From Halococcus sediminicola (GTDB taxonomy: Archaea; Halobacteriota; Halobacteria; Halobacteriales; Halococcaceae): DNA of 64,000 nucleotides. The position numbers and the translations under genes are program-made. The stretch's first letter is position 1; the number at the start of each line of letters is the position of its first letter. The notes under the pieces are model-generated. The model made no database searches. It was not told the DNA's origin and saw only the letters and a program-made list of their open reading frames with translations. Positions 25,855 to 33,135 of the stretch are shown here, in pieces. The DNA lies in NCBI RefSeq assembly GCF_000755245.1, contig NZ_BBMP01000011.1, positions 104,610-168,609 of the forward strand. Reading direction: 5' to 3'.

Positions 25855-26661
25855 TCAGTAGAGGTCGTCGAGGTCCGCTTCGACGTGGCTGTGTTCGTCG
25901 GCCGGAAACTCGTCGTTCTCGACGGCTCCGACGTAGTCCGAGATCGCGCGCTCCATCTCGCCGCGCACGTCACCGAAGGATGCGGCAAACGGCGGGATGC
26001 GCTCGCCGAGTCCGAGCACGTCGTTGGCGACGAGTACCTGCCCGTCACAGTCCTGTCCCGCACCGATGCCGATGGTCGGAATCGAGAGCTGGTCGGTGAT
26101 CTGGGTGGCGAGGTTCGCCGGCACGTGTTCGAGCACGAGCGCAAACGCGCCAGCATCCTCGTGGGCGTCGGCAAGCGCCGCAATCTCCTCGGCGGCCTCA
26201 CGGCTGGTTCCCTGCCGCGCGTAGCCCAGTTGGTTGACCTTCTGGGGAGTGAGTCCGAGGTGGGCCATCACGGGAATCCCGAGGTTCGCGAGGCGTTCGG
26301 TCAACTCGATAGTATGCGGGCCACTTTCGAGTTTGACGGCGTGTGCACCTGCCTCCTTGAGCATCCGTCCGGCGTTTTTGATGCTCTCGGCTTCGTCGAC
26401 GCCGAAACTGAGGAACGGCATGTCCGCGATGACGAGCGTCTCGTCGGTCGCACGCGCGACCGCGCCAGTCCGACTGGCGATTTCGTCTACCGTCACGGGA
26501 AGCGTCGAGTCGTACCCGAGGGATGCGTTGCCCATGCTGTCGCCGACGAGGATCGCGTCGACGCCCGCCCGCTCGCAGGCCGCCGCCGTCGGCGTGTCGT
26601 AGGCGGTCAGCATCGTCAGCGGCGCGTCGCCGGGACGGAACTCACCGACTGTCGTTGGCAT
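25855..26661 (-). CDS. panB: 3-methyl-2-oxobutanoate hydroxymethyltransferase (ketopantoate hydroxymethyltransferase)
   Basis: A 268-residue TIM-barrel enzyme of coenzyme A synthesis that adds a hydroxymethyl group from methylene-tetrahydrofolate (or equivalent) to 2-oxoisovalerate. Signatures: MLTAYDTPTA, VGDSMGNASLGYDSTLPVT, KLESG and GIGAGQDCDGQVLVANDVLG. The ATG giving MPTTVGEF was used; a GTG two codons upstream is possible. A TATA-like GTTTAACC lies 23-30 bases upstream, so translation is probably leaderless. It stands alone: archaeal pantoate kinase and phosphopantothenate synthetase genes are not in the window. Confidence 0.95.
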   Translation of the reverse strand: MPTTVGEFRPGDAPLTMLTAYDTPTAAACERAGVDAILVGDSMGNASLGYDSTLPVTVDEIASRTGAVARATDETLVIADMPFLSFGVDEAESIKNAGRMLKEAGAHAVKLESGPHTIELTERLANLGIPVMAHLGLTPQKVNQLGYARQGTSREAAEEIAALADAHEDAGAFALVLEHVPANLATQITDQLSIPTIGIGAGQDCDGQVLVANDVLGLGERIPPFAASFGDVRGEMERAISDYVGAVENDEFPADEHSHVEADLDDLY

Positions 26662-26746
26662 GAACACATCTCACGCCCGGTGGGGGTTAAACGTATCCGA
26701 AACCCCCGACCACACGACTTATCGCCGCGCGCGCGGACTTCCCACC

Positions 26747-26983
26747 GTGCCCGACCCAGTCGAGACCTCAGACCCAGAGGGCGTCGACTACGGCTGGGTG
26801 ATGCAGGTCACGTTCGTCCTCACCATCGTCGTCGGCGCGCCCGTGGTCGCCGTCCTCTCGACGGGCACGCCGCTCGACTCGTGGAACGCGCGCGTCTCGT
26901 TTGCAGTGCGCGTCGGCGCGGTCGTCTGGATTCTCGTCGCACTCTGCGTCTACGGCTACGCACGCCGAACCCAGACTCAGTAG
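26747..26983 (+). CDS. Two-helix membrane protein (DUF5822-like)
   Basis: A 78-residue protein with GTG start: an acidic N-terminus (DPVETSDPEGVDYGWVMQ), a first helix (TFVLTIVVGAPVVAVLS) and a second (VRVGAVVWILVALCVYGYA) before a basic end. The sequence VDYGWVMQVTFVLTIVVGAP is typical of a haloarchaeal family that I recall as DUF5822. The GTG is supported by a TATA-like GACTTATCG 23-31 bases upstream; the longer ATG frame overlaps the panB promoter. It converges with the HAD gene and overlaps it by 7 bases. Function is unknown. Confidence 0.8.
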   Translation: MPDPVETSDPEGVDYGWVMQVTFVLTIVVGAPVVAVLSTGTPLDSWNARVSFAVRVGAVVWILVALCVYGYARRTQTQ

Positions 26984-27528
26984 CTCGTCGGCCCGTCGCC
27001 AACGTACGAAAACTGCGTGCCGGCACGCTCTGCGGCCTCCTCGTCGCCCGCCGAATCACCGACGAAAAGGGTATGCTCGGGCGTCGCGCCGAGTTCCTCG
27101 ACGGCGGCCAGCAGCGGTTCTGGCGCGGGCTTTCGCTCGGGAACCGAATCGCGGCCGACGACGCTTTGCATCACTCCGTCGAGGTCGTGCTTTGCGAGCG
27201 CGATGCGACAGGCCTCCTCGCAGTTGAGCGAGCAGACCCCAATTGGAAGGCGGGTCTCGATCTCATCGGCGAAAGCCAGTCGGCGCGACTCGTGTGCGCC
27301 GTCGCGCTCGGCCGCGGCAATGAGCGACTCGACCTCGCTCTCGACACCCACTCCCTCGGCGGCGTCGAGCATGGCCCACGCATCGAGACCGGCGGGGTCG
27401 ACGTCCTCGGTTTGCAGGACCTCGGCGATGTCCGCCTCGACGGCCTGCCAATCGACGGTGAGACGCACGAGCGTGCCGTCGAGGTCGTAGACCACGGCTT
27501 CGACGTCGTCGGGGACGGTGACGGTCAT
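26977..27528 (-). CDS. HAD-superfamily phosphatase
   Basis: A 183-residue haloacid-dehalogenase hydrolase. Motif I is VVYDLDGTL with nucleophile D15 and acid D17; motif III/IV is FVGDSAGDEEAA near residue 158. The cap is the small helical type expected for phosphoglycolate-phosphatase-like enzymes. Its substrate is unknown. It lies just downstream of the acyl-CoA dehydrogenase gene (37 bases) on the same strand and may be cotranscribed. Confidence 0.9.
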   Translation of the reverse strand: MTVTVPDDVEAVVYDLDGTLVRLTVDWQAVEADIAEVLQTEDVDPAGLDAWAMLDAAEGVGVESEVESLIAAAERDGAHESRRLAFADEIETRLPIGVCSLNCEEACRIALAKHDLDGVMQSVVGRDSVPERKPAPEPLLAAVEELGATPEHTLFVGDSAGDEEAAERAGTQFSYVGDGPTSY

Positions 27529-27565
27529 ACCGGAGCGAGGATAGGACGCGGGAAGTCGGCTTCGA

Positions 27566-28693
27566 TTAGTCGAGCAGTTCGCGCGCGATGACGTTCTTCT
27601 GGATGTCGGTCGTCCCCTCGTAGATGGTGGTGATCTTCGCATCGCGGTAGAGGCGCTCGACACCGCCCTCAGTGGTGTAGCCGTAGCCACCGTGGATCTG
27701 GACGGCCTCGTTGGCCACCTCGACGGCGCTCTCGCTGGCGAACCACTTCGCCATGCTCGCGGCCTCGCGGTACCCCTCGCCCCCGTCGGCCCGCCGGGCC
27801 GCATCCCGCGTCAGCAGCCGCGCGGCCTGCGCCTTCGTCCGCATCTCGGCGAGTTTGTGGCGAATCGTCTGAATCTCACTGATAGAATCGCCGAACTGCT
27901 CGCGCTCCTGGGAATAGGCGAGCGACTCGTCGAGTGCGTGCTGGGCGAGACCCACGGCTTGGGAGGCGATGGCAATGCGTCCCCCAGTCAGAATCGACAG
28001 CGCCGCCGACAGCCCTCGACCCTCCTCAGTCAGTCGGTTCTCGGCCGGAATCCGTGCGTCGTCGAAGGTCAGGCTCGTCGTGTCGCTCGCGCGCAGGCCG
28101 AGTTTGTCCTCCCTGGGACCGACCTCCAAGCCTTCGGTATCCTTCGGAACGAGGAACTGCGTGATGCTTCGGTCGTCCTCGCGGTCGGTCTTCGCGAAGA
28201 GGATGATGACTCCGGAGCGCTCGCCGTTGGTGATCCACTGTTTGTCGCCGTTGATGACGTACTCGTCGCCATCGCGCCGTGCCTCGGTGCTCATCGCGGC
28301 GGGGTTCGAGCCGGCATGCGGCTCGGAGAGCGCGAACGCGCCCACTGGGCGGCCATCTACCATCTCGGGCAGCCAGCGCTCGCGGTGGTGTTCGTCGCCG
28401 AACTCGGCGATACAGGAGGTGGCGAGACAGTGGACCGACAGCGCCGTCGCCACGGCGAGCATTCCGCCGGCGAGTTCCTCGTTGACGATGCTGTAGGTGA
28501 GCGAATCGGCATCGAAGCCGCCATACTCTTCGGGCGTCGTCAACCCCGTCATGTCCAGTTCGGCGAGCCCGTCCCAGACGTCCTCAGGAAAGCGCTCCTC
28601 GCGGTCGGCCGCCTCGGCTTCCGGTCGGATCTCCTCGCGGGCGAACTCCCGCACCGTGTCACGAATCGCGCGCTGTTCGGCGGTGAGGTCCAT
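27566..28693 (-). CDS. Acyl-CoA dehydrogenase
   Basis: A 375-residue FAD enzyme of fatty-acid or amino-acid beta-oxidation. It contains FALSEPHAGSNPAAM, the FAD block KQWITNGERSGVII, RIAIASQAVGLAQ, the helix QIHGGYGYTTEGGVERLYRD and the catalytic glutamate E359 in IYEGTTDIQ, the position used by short/medium-chain enzymes. The ATG giving MDLTAEQRAIRDTVREF matches the family start; the frame is open 14 codons further up. The electron acceptor should be an electron-transfer flavoprotein encoded elsewhere. Nearby SDR and SCP2-like genes suggest a lipid-related neighbourhood. Confidence 0.94.
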   Translation of the reverse strand: MDLTAEQRAIRDTVREFAREEIRPEAEAADREERFPEDVWDGLAELDMTGLTTPEEYGGFDADSLTYSIVNEELAGGMLAVATALSVHCLATSCIAEFGDEHHRERWLPEMVDGRPVGAFALSEPHAGSNPAAMSTEARRDGDEYVINGDKQWITNGERSGVIILFAKTDREDDRSITQFLVPKDTEGLEVGPREDKLGLRASDTTSLTFDDARIPAENRLTEEGRGLSAALSILTGGRIAIASQAVGLAQHALDESLAYSQEREQFGDSISEIQTIRHKLAEMRTKAQAARLLTRDAARRADGGEGYREAASMAKWFASESAVEVANEAVQIHGGYGYTTEGGVERLYRDAKITTIYEGTTDIQKNVIARELLD

Positions 28694-28743
28694 ATCCCCG
28701 AATACGAGCGGGCGGGCAAAAGCCGTCCGCTCCACAGACCCGT

Positions 28744-29283
28744 TCAGGAATCGACGAGCGTCACGTCGAGACGGTCTTCGAGCGCTTCGACCAGCGACCC
28801 ACCGACATCGGCGCGGGCGGCCCGCCCGTCCTCGATCGCGTCGAGGCTCTGCGGGTCGGCGTCGAGTTCCGCGGCCAGCTCTTCGGTAGAGAGGCCCGCC
28901 TTCTCGCGCGCGCCCCGTGCCCGGTCGCCGTAGCCCGAGACGAGATACGGCAACTGGTCGCGGTCGTAGTTCGTCCCCTCGCGCTCCCAGTGGCTCGAAT
29001 CACCCGTTTGGGAATCCGCGAGTTTGGCGACGTTTCTGGCCGCCCGCTGTCGGCTGTTACGTTCGCGGCCGCCGGAACCTCCGCCTCCACCACTTCCGCC
29101 TCCGCCGCTTCCGCCACCCCCGCGCTGCGACCGGCGATCCCCTTCACCGTGGGGTACGCAGTCGGGGCAGAGATCGAGTTCCGCCCCAGCGACCGTCGCC
29201 GCCGTCAGGTCGTCGGTCGTCTTTCCACAGAGTTCACAGCTCCCGCCACCACCCGCCGAATCGCCGGTGGAGTATTTTGCCAT
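28744..29283 (-). CDS. MBF1-like multiprotein bridging factor with zinc ribbon and Gly linker
   Basis: A 179-residue putative transcription factor. C16-x2-C19 and C39-x2-C42 form an N-terminal zinc ribbon; residues 55-72 are an unusual linker of 15 Gly and 3 Ser; the rest ends with a helix-turn-helix (about 120-176: REKAGLSTEELAAELDADPQSLDAIEDG). Archaeal MBF1 has exactly this zinc-ribbon plus cro-type HTH order and binds the ribosome or TBP. A TATA box (AATTATACC on the minus strand, 29305-29313) sits 22-30 bases before the ATG, so the gene is probably leaderless. It is 50 bases upstream of the acyl-CoA dehydrogenase gene. Confidence 0.85.
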   Translation of the reverse strand: MAKYSTGDSAGGGGSCELCGKTTDDLTAATVAGAELDLCPDCVPHGEGDRRSQRGGGGSGGGGSGGGGGSGGRERNSRQRAARNVAKLADSQTGDSSHWEREGTNYDRDQLPYLVSGYGDRARGAREKAGLSTEELAAELDADPQSLDAIEDGRAARADVGGSLVEALEDRLDVTLVDS

Positions 29284-29304
29284 ACCGCGTCTTGGTGGGT
29301 GAGC

Positions 29305-29313
29305 GGTATAATT
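29305..29313 (-). promoter_or_regulatory. TATA box of the MBF1-like gene
   Basis: On the minus strand the sequence reads AATTATACC, with its centre about 26 bases before the ATG of the MBF1-like gene. This spacing puts transcription start at or near the ATG, the normal arrangement for leaderless haloarchaeal messages. Confidence 0.6.
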
Positions 29314-29628
29314 CGTCCGCCCCACTTTTTTACTCCTCGGGTGGCCTCCCTGCGGTCGGCCACCACTCGTCGCAAAAACCTGGACTAAAAACTCCCGCTC
29401 GCTCCCGTCGGTCGCTCGCGGTTCGATATCTATCCCTCCGCTACCGCCACCGCAACAGCCCACATACCTCTCCAACCGATTCGCTTCGCTCGTTGCACTC
29501 GTTCGCTCATCCACCGTCAGAGCTTTGCTCTGACGAGCCTGCACTCGCTTTGCTCGTACAGACCTCGCGCGAGTCGTGTGCTTCGCACACTCCCGCGCGC
29601 CACCGCTACCGACTCATCTGGCCCGGAG
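29314..29628. repeat. Intergenic spacer with T-tract and several three-base-loop hairpins
   Basis: No gene is seen here. After a CACTTTTTTA tract (29323-29332) come GGTGGCC...GGCCACC (29340-29364, with a CC-TGC-GG inner stem), GTCAGAGC-TTT-GCTCTGAC (29516-29534, perfect eight-base stem) and GTGTGC-TTC-GCACAC (29576-29590). The words CTCGC and GCTCG recur between them. The same T-tract word and hairpin geometry occur at 32061-32147. The spacer separates the MBF1-like gene from a tiny zinc protein on the same strand. Confidence 0.6.
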
Positions 29629-29811
29629 TTACTGCTCGGCTTGCCACTCCTCGATACACTCCTCGTCACAGAAATGGAGATCCTCGTTTGCCTCGGCATC
29701 GTCGTCGAGCGTTTCCCATTCGAGCGGGTCGAGACGCGCGCCACAGTTTTCGCACGTCGCGCGCTCGGTCTCTCTACCGGGATTCGGCGTCGTGTCGCTT
29801 GGCTCGTCCAT
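29629..29811 (-). CDS. Small zinc-binding protein (DUF7576-like)
   Basis: A 60-residue acidic protein with C20-x2-C23 (CENCG) and C48-x3-C52 (HFCDEEC), the pattern of a single treble-clef zinc site; the second half, DLHFCDEECIEEW, resembles haloarchaeal micro-proteins grouped in DUF7576 (from memory). The ATG giving MDEPSDTT was chosen because the longer start adds residues without homology. Such micro-proteins are abundant in haloarchaea and mostly uncharacterised. It is divergent from the SDR gene across 116 bases. Confidence 0.75.
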   Translation of the reverse strand: MDEPSDTTPNPGRETERATCENCGARLDPLEWETLDDDAEANEDLHFCDEECIEEWQAEQ

Positions 29812-29927
29812 CGGTCGTGGAACGCTCTCGACACACTCCAGTCCATCGACTGCCGCGCCCACTCATAAACAGCCACTCATTCCGGGAGCAACGGATTTCA
29901 CGGCGGCCCGCGAGCGTCCATGCGCAC

Positions 29928-30704
29928 ATGGATTTCGGACTCGACGACAAGACGGCACTCGTCACCGGCGGCGGCGGACGCATCGGCAGCGAGGACTGTG
30001 AGGTTCTCGCCGAGGAAGGCGCGGAGGTCGTCGTCCTCGACGTGGACGAAGAGGGTGCGGAGACCATCGCCGACGGCATCGAAGACGACGGTGGCACGGC
30101 CCACGCCGTCGAGTGCGACCTGACCGACCACGACGAGGTCGCCTCGACTATCGACGCCATCCGCGAGGAGACGGGTGGAATCGACGTGCTCGTGAACAAC
30201 GCCGGGATGGTCGACGCCCGCGCACGGGTCGGGGACTTCGAGGACGACATCTGGGAGCGCGATCTGGCCGTGAACCTCACCGGCTCGTACAACGTCACCC
30301 GCGAGGTCTTCCCGGCGATGTGCGAGCGCGGCTGGGGGCGCATCATCACCATGTCCTCGATGGCGGGCTGGCAGGGCGGCTTTGGCCAACTTTCCTATTC
30401 GGCAACCAAGGCGGCACTCATCGGCTTCGGCAAGACGCTCGCGCTCGAAGGCGCTCAATCCGGTGTGACCTCGAACGTCGTCGCGCCGAGCATCGTGGTG
30501 GGTGCGCTCGCCGACCTCCCACCAGACCAGTTGGAGGAGGTCGACGAACACTTCGCGCGCATCGCCAAGGCAACTCCCATGCGCCAGCTCGGCCGCGAGG
30601 CGGACGTCGCCAATCTGGTCGCCTATCTCGCGAGCGAGCAGTCGAGCTACATCACCGGCCAAGTGGTCGGCGTCACCGGCGGTATCGACCTCTTCACGTT
30701 CTGA
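29928..30704 (+). CDS. Short-chain dehydrogenase/reductase
   Basis: A 258-residue classical SDR. The NAD(P) motif is TGGGGRIG (13-20), NNAG is at 90-93, the catalytic Ser is at 143-144 and Y157-x3-K161 (YSATK) is complete. It resembles 3-oxoacyl-ACP reductases and 3-hydroxyacyl-type dehydrogenases; the substrate is not resolvable. The ATG giving MDFGLDDKTALVTG was used because it is directly before the first strand. It converges on the SCP2-like gene, 41 bases away. Confidence 0.92.
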   Translation: MDFGLDDKTALVTGGGGRIGSEDCEVLAEEGAEVVVLDVDEEGAETIADGIEDDGGTAHAVECDLTDHDEVASTIDAIREETGGIDVLVNNAGMVDARARVGDFEDDIWERDLAVNLTGSYNVTREVFPAMCERGWGRIITMSSMAGWQGGFGQLSYSATKAALIGFGKTLALEGAQSGVTSNVVAPSIVVGALADLPPDQLEEVDEHFARIAKATPMRQLGREADVANLVAYLASEQSSYITGQVVGVTGGIDLFTF

Positions 30705-30745
30705 GCGGCGCTCCGGGTTCGTTTCGCAAAAATCGTGGTCGAGGT

Positions 30746-31282
30746 TCAGTTCGCGTATTTCTCGTCGGCGAACTCGGCGTCGGGGTTGCCCGCGAGGTCG
30801 GTCAGCTTGACGGCGGCGTCGGAGTACTGGAGGATCTTCTGCATGTCGCCGTCGAGTTCGAAATCGCCGCCCATCAGCCCGTCGATGACACCCATCTCCT
30901 GTTTCAGCAGTGCTTTCCAGTTGTCGGTGGTCGCCGACAGGAGAAAGCCCTCGTCGACCTCGTCGGGGTCGTCGATGAGTCTCGCGCCAGTACATTTGCC
31001 GTCTTCGAGACCCAAGAACGCGTGGCCGACGTGGCCGTCGCCGCCGTCTTCTTCGACGTACTGGTCGAGTTCCTCTTGGAGGTACGCGGGCATCTCGTCG
31101 GTGTTCATCTCGTCGATGGGCATCTCGGTCATCTTGAAGACGAAGTCGCCGTTGAAATCGGTGCCCCAGCCCTCGCTCACCTCCGCGTACTCGTCGTCTC
31201 CATTGATCTGGTCTTCGTACTCGGCGAACCACGCCTGACTCGGGAACAACAGCGGGTCCGGATCGTAGTCGACATCAGTCAT
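30746..31282 (-). CDS. SCP2-like sterol/lipid-carrier domain protein
   Basis: A 178-residue acidic protein. The C-terminal half (GARLIDDPDEVDEGFLLSATTDNWKAL, GVIDGLMGGDFELDGDMQKIL) resembles the SCP2 fold, with the GLMxGxFxLxGDMxxL pattern as its best mark. The start MTDVDYDPDPLLFPS was preferred; it is divergent from the Bat-type regulator over 126 bases, so both may share control. SCP2 domains bind lipids or acyl-CoA; with SDR and acyl-CoA dehydrogenase genes close by, a role in lipid or polyhydroxyalkanoate metabolism is a reasonable guess, not shown. Confidence 0.75.
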   Translation of the reverse strand: MTDVDYDPDPLLFPSQAWFAEYEDQINGDDEYAEVSEGWGTDFNGDFVFKMTEMPIDEMNTDEMPAYLQEELDQYVEEDGGDGHVGHAFLGLEDGKCTGARLIDDPDEVDEGFLLSATTDNWKALLKQEMGVIDGLMGGDFELDGDMQKILQYSDAAVKLTDLAGNPDAEFADEKYAN

Positions 31283-31346
31283 TGAATGACACCGGTTGAC
31301 GATTCGCAGCCACACCAATGAAGATTCCTCGGTGCATTCGCGGCCA

Positions 31347-31354
31347 TTTATATA
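31347..31354 (+). promoter_or_regulatory. TATA box of the Bat-type regulator
   Basis: TTTATATA lies in the 126-base divergent spacer between the SCP2-like gene and the regulator. Transcription about 27 bases downstream would begin near 31380, leaving a leader of roughly 30 bases before the ATG at 31409. Confidence 0.55.
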
Positions 31355-31408
31355 CTTGACGAGCGTACCGCGCGAAAGCTATATGCACTCGGTGTGCCCA
31401 CTCGTGGT

Positions 31409-32059
31409 ATGCGGTACGTCACCTTCGTTCTCATCCCGCCCGACGGCGGCCTCCACCCCTCCGACCGACGACTGGCCGAGGACGGGGACGTGACGCGCAC
31501 GGCGCTGCACAACATCAATCGCCTCGACGACGGGACCGCCGTCACGCTCTACCAACTCGACGGTACTGTCGAGCGCGTCGACGAAATCCTCGCCGACTGT
31601 CCGGAGGTGCTCGCCTACAACGTCTCGGCGACCGGCGACAGCGTCCACGCCTACATCCACTTCGAGACGAACGCCACCGTCGCCGGCCTGCTCGCCGTGC
31701 CCCAATCGCACGAGATCGTCCTCGACACGCCCATCGAGTACACCCCACGGGGTGGACTCCGCATGACCGTCATCGGCGAGGAGGCGACGATCCGGGAGAC
31801 GATAGCGACCGTTCCCGACGACGTGCGGCTCAAACTCGAAGAAACAGGGGAATACGAACCGAGCGCCAGACGGCTGTTCGACCGGCTCACCACCCGCCAA
31901 CAGGAGACCCTTCGAGTCGCCATCGAGGCGGGCTACTACGAGGTCCCGCGCCGGGCGACACACGCCGACGTCGCCGAGGAACTCGATAGGACTGGGGGCA
32001 CCGTCGGCGAACACCTCCGCAAGATCGAGGCGGCGGTGCTCACCGCCATCGTCCCATAA
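31409..32059 (+). CDS. Bat-type helix-turn-helix regulator (HTH_10)
   Basis: A 216-residue haloarchaeal transcription factor. The C-terminal part, FDRLTTRQQETLRVAIEAGYYEVPRR with a following TGGTVGEHLRKIE, is the bacterio-opsin-activator HTH. The first 150 residues are the sensor-like N-terminal domain found in this family, with no PAS or GAF motif visible. The target is unknown; the divergent SCP2-like gene and the downstream SDR are candidates. The stop is followed at once by a T6 tract (32064-32069) and hairpins. Confidence 0.88.
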   Translation: MRYVTFVLIPPDGGLHPSDRRLAEDGDVTRTALHNINRLDDGTAVTLYQLDGTVERVDEILADCPEVLAYNVSATGDSVHAYIHFETNATVAGLLAVPQSHEIVLDTPIEYTPRGGLRMTVIGEEATIRETIATVPDDVRLKLEETGEYEPSARRLFDRLTTRQQETLRVAIEAGYYEVPRRATHADVAEELDRTGGTVGEHLRKIEAAVLTAIVP

Positions 32060-32063
32060 CCAC

Positions 32064-32147
32064 TTTTTTACTTGCTACGAGACGGCGAAGCCGTCTCGGC
32101 ATCACGAGAGGCGCTTCGCGCCTCTCGAACGACTTCGCGCTCGTTCG
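32064..32147. repeat. T-tract and tandem three-base-loop hairpins
   Basis: Directly after the regulator gene come TTTTTT (32064-32069), then CGAGACGGC-GAA-GCCGTCTCG (32078-32098, perfect nine-base stem) and CGAGAGGCGC-TTC-GCGCCTCTCG (32105-32127, perfect ten-base stem); a weaker CGAACGA...TCGTTCG (32126-32147) follows. The stems differ in sequence but share geometry. The T-tract is a plausible transcription stop. The rest of the 230-base spacer to 32289 holds no gene; AGATTTATGC near 32250 may be the TATA box of the next SDR. Confidence 0.65.
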
Positions 32148-32289
32148 CAGTGAACTGCGCTCACTCCGTTCGCGCGGATGCTACACTCACCACACCGAAC
32201 CGCCGCCGCACAGCACCGCCGAAGCCCGCACCGCCGCACATCGCCCCAGCAGATTTATGCTCACCACCGGAGCAGTTCACACCGTTACC

Positions 32290-33135
32290 ATGACCGACCC
32301 GACGGAGCCACCGGAACTCGCCCGCGAGGACGTGCTGAGGCTCGACGACCCACAGTTCACGGACGACAACGTCGCGCTCGTCACCGGTGCTGGCTCGGGC
32401 ATCGGCCGGGCGACCACACTCGCGCTCGCCCACAATGGCTTGACCGTCGCGGCGACCGACGTCGACGAAGACGGTCTCGACGAGACGGTCACCAAACACG
32501 ACGAACTCGATCTCGACGGGGCGGTCGAGACGGTCGCCGGCGACCTGACCGACGATGGAGACATCGAGCGTGCCGTCGAGCGGGCGGCCGACTGCGGGCA
32601 GATTCGCTTTCTAGCGAATATCGCTGGCCTGCAAACGGTGGCTCCAATCGAGGAGTTCCCGATGGAGAAATATGACATGATGCAGGAGGCGATGCTCCGC
32701 GCGCCGCTGGCCCTGACGAAGGGCTGTCTCCCCCACATGCGCGACGGTGGCGGCGGCGCAGTGGGGAACATGTGCTCGATTCACGGTCACTACGTCACCC
32801 GCGACAAGGTCGCCTACAACATGGCGAAGTTCGGCCTCCGGGGTCTCACCCAGTCCATCGCCGCCGAGGGCGACGGCGACGTCCGCGCCTTTTCCTTCTC
32901 GACGGCCTACGTGAAGACGCCGCTCGTCACGGACCAGATCGCTGACACGGCTGAGGAGCGGGGCATTAGCGAACAGGAAGTCGTCGAGGACGTCATGCTC
33001 GGCGAAGCGAGAGTCAAGGAGATGATGGACCCCATCGAGGTGGCGAACGTCTTCACGATGGGCTTTTCCGAGCACGCGAGCCACCTCGACGGTGGCGACC
33101 TCCTCTTCGACGGCGGCTACACGCTGACCTACTGA
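32290..33135 (+). CDS. Short-chain dehydrogenase/reductase, 3-hydroxybutyrate-dehydrogenase-like
   Basis: A 281-residue SDR with a 25-residue N-terminal extension. TGAGSGIG (32-39), S163, Y176-x3-K180 (YNMAK) complete the catalytic set. VKTPLVTDQI and the C-terminal HLDGGDLLFDGGYTLTY resemble bacterial 3-hydroxybutyrate dehydrogenase. The usual NAG motif is replaced by NIAG. With the other SDR and acyl-CoA dehydrogenase nearby a role in short-chain hydroxyacyl metabolism is likely but unproven. Its stop is followed immediately by the stop of the convergent TbsP-like gene. Confidence 0.88.
   Translation: MTDPTEPPELAREDVLRLDDPQFTDDNVALVTGAGSGIGRATTLALAHNGLTVAATDVDEDGLDETVTKHDELDLDGAVETVAGDLTDDGDIERAVERAADCGQIRFLANIAGLQTVAPIEEFPMEKYDMMQEAMLRAPLALTKGCLPHMRDGGGGAVGNMCSIHGHYVTRDKVAYNMAKFGLRGLTQSIAAEGDGDVRAFSFSTAYVKTPLVTDQIADTAEERGISEQEVVEDVMLGEARVKEMMDPIEVANVFTMGFSEHASHLDGGDLLFDGGYTLTY

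Noticed and set aside
26660..26746. Longer N-terminus for the DUF5822-like protein from an upstream ATG
   Set aside because: It would overlap the panB promoter and start, and the extra residues lack hydrophobic or family features; a TATA box fits the GTG at 26747.
28917..29927. An open frame running into the first SDR from far upstream
   Set aside because: The translation before MDFGLDDKTALVTG is Arg/Ser/Pro-rich and unlike any family; it overlaps the MBF1-like gene and the hairpin spacer.
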